Below, one piece after another: positions 58,200 through 64,000 of a DNA stretch of 64,000 nucleotides (its first letter is position 1; every line of letters starts with the position of its first letter). Origin of the DNA: Vicia villosa. Lineage: Eukaryota > Streptophyta > Magnoliopsida > Fabales > Fabaceae. The notes below the pieces were generated by a model that made no database searches, was not told the origin of the DNA, and saw nothing but the letters and a program-made list of their open reading frames with translations. The stretch spans positions 62,001-126,000 of the forward strand of contig NW_026706182.1 of assembly GCF_029867415.1 (NCBI RefSeq), in the 5' to 3' direction. The position numbers were made by a program, and so were the translations under genes.

Positions 58200-58713
58200 T
58201 CTGAAGTTCTCCTTGCATCTTCTAGTCTCCCGGCTTTAAAAAAAAAGCAATATAGAATTCCAATCATGAGTACCAACTTCAATACTCGGATCCTCAACCT
58301 CTTCATTTAAGAAAGTGGCCATCAACTCAGGTTGATAATTCTCCATGAAACCTGTCATTATAGTCAAGTAACTCCCTTTCAAATTAGTAATCCTCGCCTC
58401 TCTCATAATCCCTAAACAGAGAAAAGACTGAACTACAGATCTCCATCACCAATAGAGTAGCCTCCGCAGTTCGCTTCTTTTTTTGCAGTAAGCCTTCAAG
58501 ATCGGTACATAGACCCCAAGACCGACCGACCGAGCCTCCCAAAACATTCATTTCATCGAGAATACTGTGTGCTTTGTCAGATAGTCCAATACTAACACAT
58601 GTGTTAACAATACCAAAACCTATAGACTCATCAACTTTGTTAATATTAGATGACTCAAACTTCTGAGCTTCAATAATTAGAATAGAAGCATTTGTTGTTT
58701 TTTGTGTAACCAA
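58200..58713 (-). pseudogene. PPR-protein gene fragment
   Basis: On the - strand 58713-58384 reads VDESIGFGIVNTCVSIGLSD, then HSILDEM, then TAEATLLVMEI, consistent with degenerate pentatricopeptide repeats. After a stop, the frame family continues to about 58200 with MREARITNLKGSYL-type text ending in a repeat. PPR proteins bind organellar RNA. Frame breaks and missing ends show a pseudogene or captured fragment. The assignment rests on sequence style only. Confidence 0.5.
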
Positions 58714-59412
58714 AACCTGTCATCAAAACTTTTAACTCATCTATCTTATCTTGTAACCCTTTAAATGGAGCAAGAATTTAACTTGGAGTGAGGACATTAT
58801 TGAAAGCAAACTTGTCACAATTTTCTGGAAGAAAATTTACAAGCCATGTGAGGAAGGTGTTTCAAATATGTCGGAATTGATCGTTTCAGGATAGAATAGG
58901 ATAAACATTGTGGAGAAAGCGGACAGTTCAGCATCGATCATACATGTTTATAGTACTAGCAGGCAGCCTTACATTGCATTTACAAGGGACTGATTCCACA
59001 ACCAGTATTGTCATTGGTGAACTGCAGAAAATAAAAAGGTTGTTCAAATTCTACTATGCTACATTGCTATAGCACTAGGGTAGCCGCAATTCGACAACAT
59101 TTTGTTCTACATAGCTATTACGGAACAATAACAACTTGTTTAATTGCACTACGTTGTAACGCTTTAGGGCGGCTATCGCCACTATTTGACAGCATTGTCA
59201 ACAACTCAAAACTAAGACCTTAAAATGTCATCAAAAGTCATAAACTTATTTCAATTAATAGAGCATTGTAAAAGATGAGTTAGAGGTGTTGTTGAAATAT
59301 AACCTATAGTTTCTATGTAAAGCAATTCTCAAAATCATGCAAAACCGATCCAAGCATTAAAACCAAAAACCTCATTTCACACTATTAATCGTCTTATAAA
59401 TAGAGTTTCCAA
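58714..59412. other. Intergenic DNA 3' of the ENT gene
   Basis: No gene is seen. Text near 58840 faintly resembles a LINE segment. The last part may include the ENT 3' UTR, but no clear polyadenylation signal was singled out. Confidence 0.4.
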
Positions 59413-61462
59413 TTAGATATGTTGTGGTTTTCCAATTAGCCACAACCAACCAAGAGCAACTCCGACAAATATACCACTCAGAAGCCACAACGCAAGCAAA
59501 TTACCCAACGCATTCTGTTCCGGACCCTACAAAACCATAAACAAACACAATGTTATATGGAATTCTTGTATATTATGATTCATAAACATCTGATTTTTAG
59601 TGAGTGTTACCTTGTATCCTTTAGGTACAACTGTATACACACAAACAGTGAGATAGCCATTGGTTAGTCCCAAATATGACACAAGTAGAATCATCCAACC
59701 TTGGCTACCGTGTTTCGCTGTAAAGTAAAATGCAGGGATCAAAAGGAATCGAGAAATAGTTGTGAACAAAAGTCCTTTTCTAGATTCCATCTTCAAGCTT
59801 TTGATAAAGGGAATATAGGATGATACTAGATCCATGATGTTGTACATTGTGATCAAAACAAGTGGATACCTAGACATTACATTCACAAAATATTTCTTGT
59901 CAAAACTCACTTTAATTTCCATCAAAAAAAAAATTTCACTTTAATTTGGAACTTAGAAGCATAAAAAAAATAGCGAAACCATAAGTTTTTACCATGTTCC
60001 AAGCTGGTGCGGTCTAGTATCTTCATACAAAAATCCAGGCATAATCGATAGCGTTAATACATATACCATGAATAAGGTAGCTGCAAAGTCGATGTTTTGA
60101 AGAAACAGTGTCTTGTTGCTTAACCGTGCTTGTAGATTAGCATCAAATTCAACCTACACTCAAAGTTCATAATTTTTTTTTTAATAGGCAATGATATTAG
60201 AAATCGCACTAGGGGGTGCAACCCTTCATAATCTTATAAGTATATTGAAACGTACATATTACAAGCAAACATTAATATAAGATAAAGTTCACTTTTTAGA
60301 TTCATTCAATAATCAATGTATCTGGTCCATATTTTCTATATAATAAGGACCAAACGGAGTATAAACTAAAGTTTTAATAAATTACCTGTTGGTTTGTCTC
60401 GTTATTTTGAACAAATGCAGCAGCAAGATCAGCTGAAACGGTTTCGGCTCCTTCTAAAGCAGCCTTTGAACGATAGTATTTTACTATAGATAACTTTGGA
60501 AAGTAAATTCCATATGCGACAATGCTCAAAAGCTGAAACAATGTAGAGATGCCTAAGCTTAACACTGCAAAGTCGATAAATCGAATGAGGGGTTTATAAA
60601 GTCTATGATAAAGAAAGTCATTGTTGAAGTAAATAAACATATGAATGAATAATAACATACAAGCCCCTTTGCGAAGACCGTTGTCAGATTTCTCAAAAAA
60701 GAATTTGGTAAAAAGTCTCACACCACAAGCTATAGCACCAGAGGCTGTTATTCCGCCGATGAAAGACTGCATAACATCAAATTTGTATGATTAGACCGTA
60801 ACTCATAAAAAAAACTTATTAGTAAGACGAACCTGAATGAACTCGGGAATCATAAGGGAGAGGTCTCCCGAGATGCCTCCTTGGACAAAAGCATGAGCAA
60901 TTCCAAAAAAAGAAAAAAGTCCGCATAAACTGATAAAAGGCCCGATTCCTCCTGCTCCTGATGTAGCCAAATCTAACTATAAAATCAAACACTTTAAGTT
61001 ATAATATGTTGAACAAAGCAAAATAGATAGAAAATCAAAATCAAAATAAAGTGAAAATTAAGATATACTTACGACAATCTGGAACAAAGAACAGACAAAG
61101 AATAGCGTGTATCCACTTATGTTCCGAATTCGGGTACTGATTTTTGACTCATAATGCGCCAATATCATTGTCGTTACAAGTGCAAATGGCTGATAAACTA
61201 GAGTGAATACTAGGATAGGATGATATTTCTTCAAAGCAAAAAAAAAAAACTTTTGTTAGACTAATAAACTCATAATCACATAAACATATCAAGAAACATT
61301 ATAATAGATTCTTACAGGGAAGATTTTGTAGTAATAATCTCCCATTGTCCACATTTTCAATGCAATAAGAGAACCAAGTCCGAGGATAAAACATATGAAC
61401 ATAGCTTGAAATTTTCCCTGCATTTTTCTTGGTGCCTCAACATTTTCAACCGAAATTGCCAT
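59413..61462 (-). CDS. Equilibrative nucleoside transporter (ENT/SLC29 family), 8 exons
   Basis: Exons: 61462-61316, 61229-61073, 60972-60833, 60766-60661, 60564-60386, 60153-59993, 59869-59611, 59526-59413; all introns are GT-AG and phases agree. The joined frame is 1263 nt, 420 residues, close to the usual plant ENT3-type length (about 420). Family signs include GDLSLMIPEF, the SADLAAA stretch of the central loop, PGFLYED, SRFLLIPAFYF with the conserved Arg, and GLTNGYLTVC. About eleven membrane helices are expected; the family imports nucleosides at the plasma membrane. The usual Trp-Asn of helix 1 is not seen (LIALKMWTMGDYY instead). No stop or frameshift interrupts it, so it is probably functional. 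Confidence 0.92.
60565..60660 (-). other. ENT intron 4, 96 nt, stop-free and in phase
   Basis: Donor GGGGCTT|GTATGTT, acceptor TTTGCAG|TGTTAAG. Its length is a multiple of three and it has no stop in the coding frame, so retention would add 32 residues. Removing it restores the family alignment (RKGA directly followed by the next helix), so it is treated as an intron. Confidence 0.8.
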
Positions 61463-61665
61463 GCTCAACTAATGATCTGTCACATGTTTATGAATGAACA
61501 AGAGAAATAAATATCCATAACCAGAAAAGAAAAAGAAGAATGTTTTGAGAATAAATGTTTTGTGAAAAAGTCTTGGATTATAAAAAAAACAAGAAAAAAA
61601 TATATAACCAGTATTTGGTGAATGAATGAATAGACCTCTTTCAAGCAAGGAAGAGAATTTGTATC

Positions 61666-61673
61666 GTTTTATA
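61666..61673 (-). promoter_or_regulatory. Putative ENT TATA box
   Basis: TATAAAAC on the - strand lies about 205 bp upstream of the ATG at 61462. It predicts a 5' UTR of about 170 nt. Confidence 0.5.
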
Positions 61674-61816
61674 CTCCCTTTCAATTTATAAGAAAAAAAA
61701 AATCATTTTTCTAGAAAATTATTATTTTTGGGAAAATCAAATTTGATTAATACCAAAACAAATTATACAATGCGATCTATAAAGATCCAACAAATAAATT
61801 AATGGATTTAATGGGA

Positions 61817-61990
61817 ATATACTGACAATGTAAAGTAGTTTTACACCGTCAGTGAATCGTAGCCGTTAAATATTTATTGAATTTTGACTTTTATTTTAAT
61901 TATTTATAAAATAATATATGTGAATAGTTGTGATGTACTGACTATGTAAAGAATTTTACAATAACAATGCATATCCATTAAATCCTAAAT
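61817..61990. repeat. MITE-like repeat upstream of the ENT gene
   Basis: ACTGAC and GTCAGT, with inner GTAAA and TTTAC, form an inverted repeat at 61821-61854. A related direct copy, TACTGACTATGTAAAG, begins at 61936. Legume genomes contain dispersed elements of this look. Exact ends are not certain. Confidence 0.45.
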
Positions 61991-62127
61991 TAATTATAGA
62001 CAAACAAATAAAACCTAAAACCAATGCTATCCTACCATAAGATGTGCGTCCTTGATTTTATTAAGAAAAATATTACAAATAAAAGACTCAATTATTGTCA
62101 TATCTAATTGAGAAAAATTGATATGCA

Positions 62128-62280
62128 GCTACAGGGTAAAATATTTTTATACTCTCAACCAATCACAATCATGTATTTAATTAAAACATAATTTTAATTT
62201 AAAAAAATTAATATGACATTGCAAGTATAAGGATTTTGATTGGTTGTATGTGTAAAATTAGTTTACACATACAGTACATT
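62128..62280. repeat. Second MITE-like inverted repeat
   Basis: CAACCAATCACAATC near 62157 is matched by GATTTTGATTGGTTG near 62235, around an AT-rich centre. No target-site duplication is established. Confidence 0.45.

Positions 62281-64000
<1,720 letters not shown>

Noticed and set aside
59527..59925. Separate 132-codon gene
   Set aside because: It is ENT exon 7 plus intron read-through; splice sites and phase join it to the transporter.

Overview
This window is plant nuclear DNA, most likely from a papilionoid legume of the IRLC clade and probably tribe Fabeae (pea, vetch, lentil or vetchling relatives). The evidence is a full-length Ty3/gypsy Ogre-type element with the legume-typical LTR end TGTCATACCCC, an extra ORF1, a spliced intron inside gag-pol and dual RNase H domains. 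Spliceosomal introns in the one host gene agree with this. No prokaryotic or organellar genes are seen. All coordinates were read by eye.

Layout. (1) 1-5569: a very long LTR of a Tat/Ogre-like element that runs off the left edge, apparently inserted in the next element. (2) 5570-8453 and 27046-37928: an outer Ogre-like element in + orientation with a 5' LTR part, PBS, non-coding internal region full of tandem hairpin repeats, PPT and 3' LTR. It carries no recognisable gag or pol and is probably non-autonomous. (3) 8454-27045: a young, nearly complete Ogre in - orientation inside element 2, with 5-bp target-site duplication CCTAC, 3.4-kb LTRs differing at about ten sites, ORF1, gag-pro, a 270-nt intron, RT/RH/INT and a 155-bp satellite-like array before the 3' LTR. 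(4) 37929-48341: three head-to-tail copies (period about 3.9 kb) of a gag-only Ty1/copia SIRE-like unit on the - strand, sharing LTRs. (5) 48342-49510: the 3' end and LTR of another SIRE-like element. (6) 49541-53805: a decayed Ty1/copia polyprotein and 3' LTR on +. (7) 53886-58160: LINE fragments and a captured CCCH zinc-finger gene piece. (8) 58200-58713: a PPR pseudogene fragment. (9) 59413-61462: an intact eight-exon equilibrative nucleoside transporter gene on -, the only clear host gene. (10) 61684-64000: AT-rich intergenic DNA with MITE-like pieces and a long (TA)n.

The most striking signal is not a gene. In at least three different Ty3/gypsy elements, the tandem or dispersed repeats in LTRs and 3' untranslated regions are short hairpins whose LOOP is conserved while the STEM arms change together and keep base pairing. 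Examples are the 155-bp satellite (five hairpins per unit), the three hairpins just after the Ogre pol, five nested hairpins with loop AATCTAT in the outer LTR, and the GGCTTTGTA and TTCCCGGTGAA hairpins in the left LTR. This looks like covariation of an RNA or single-stranded DNA structure and is the main lead offered for follow-up.
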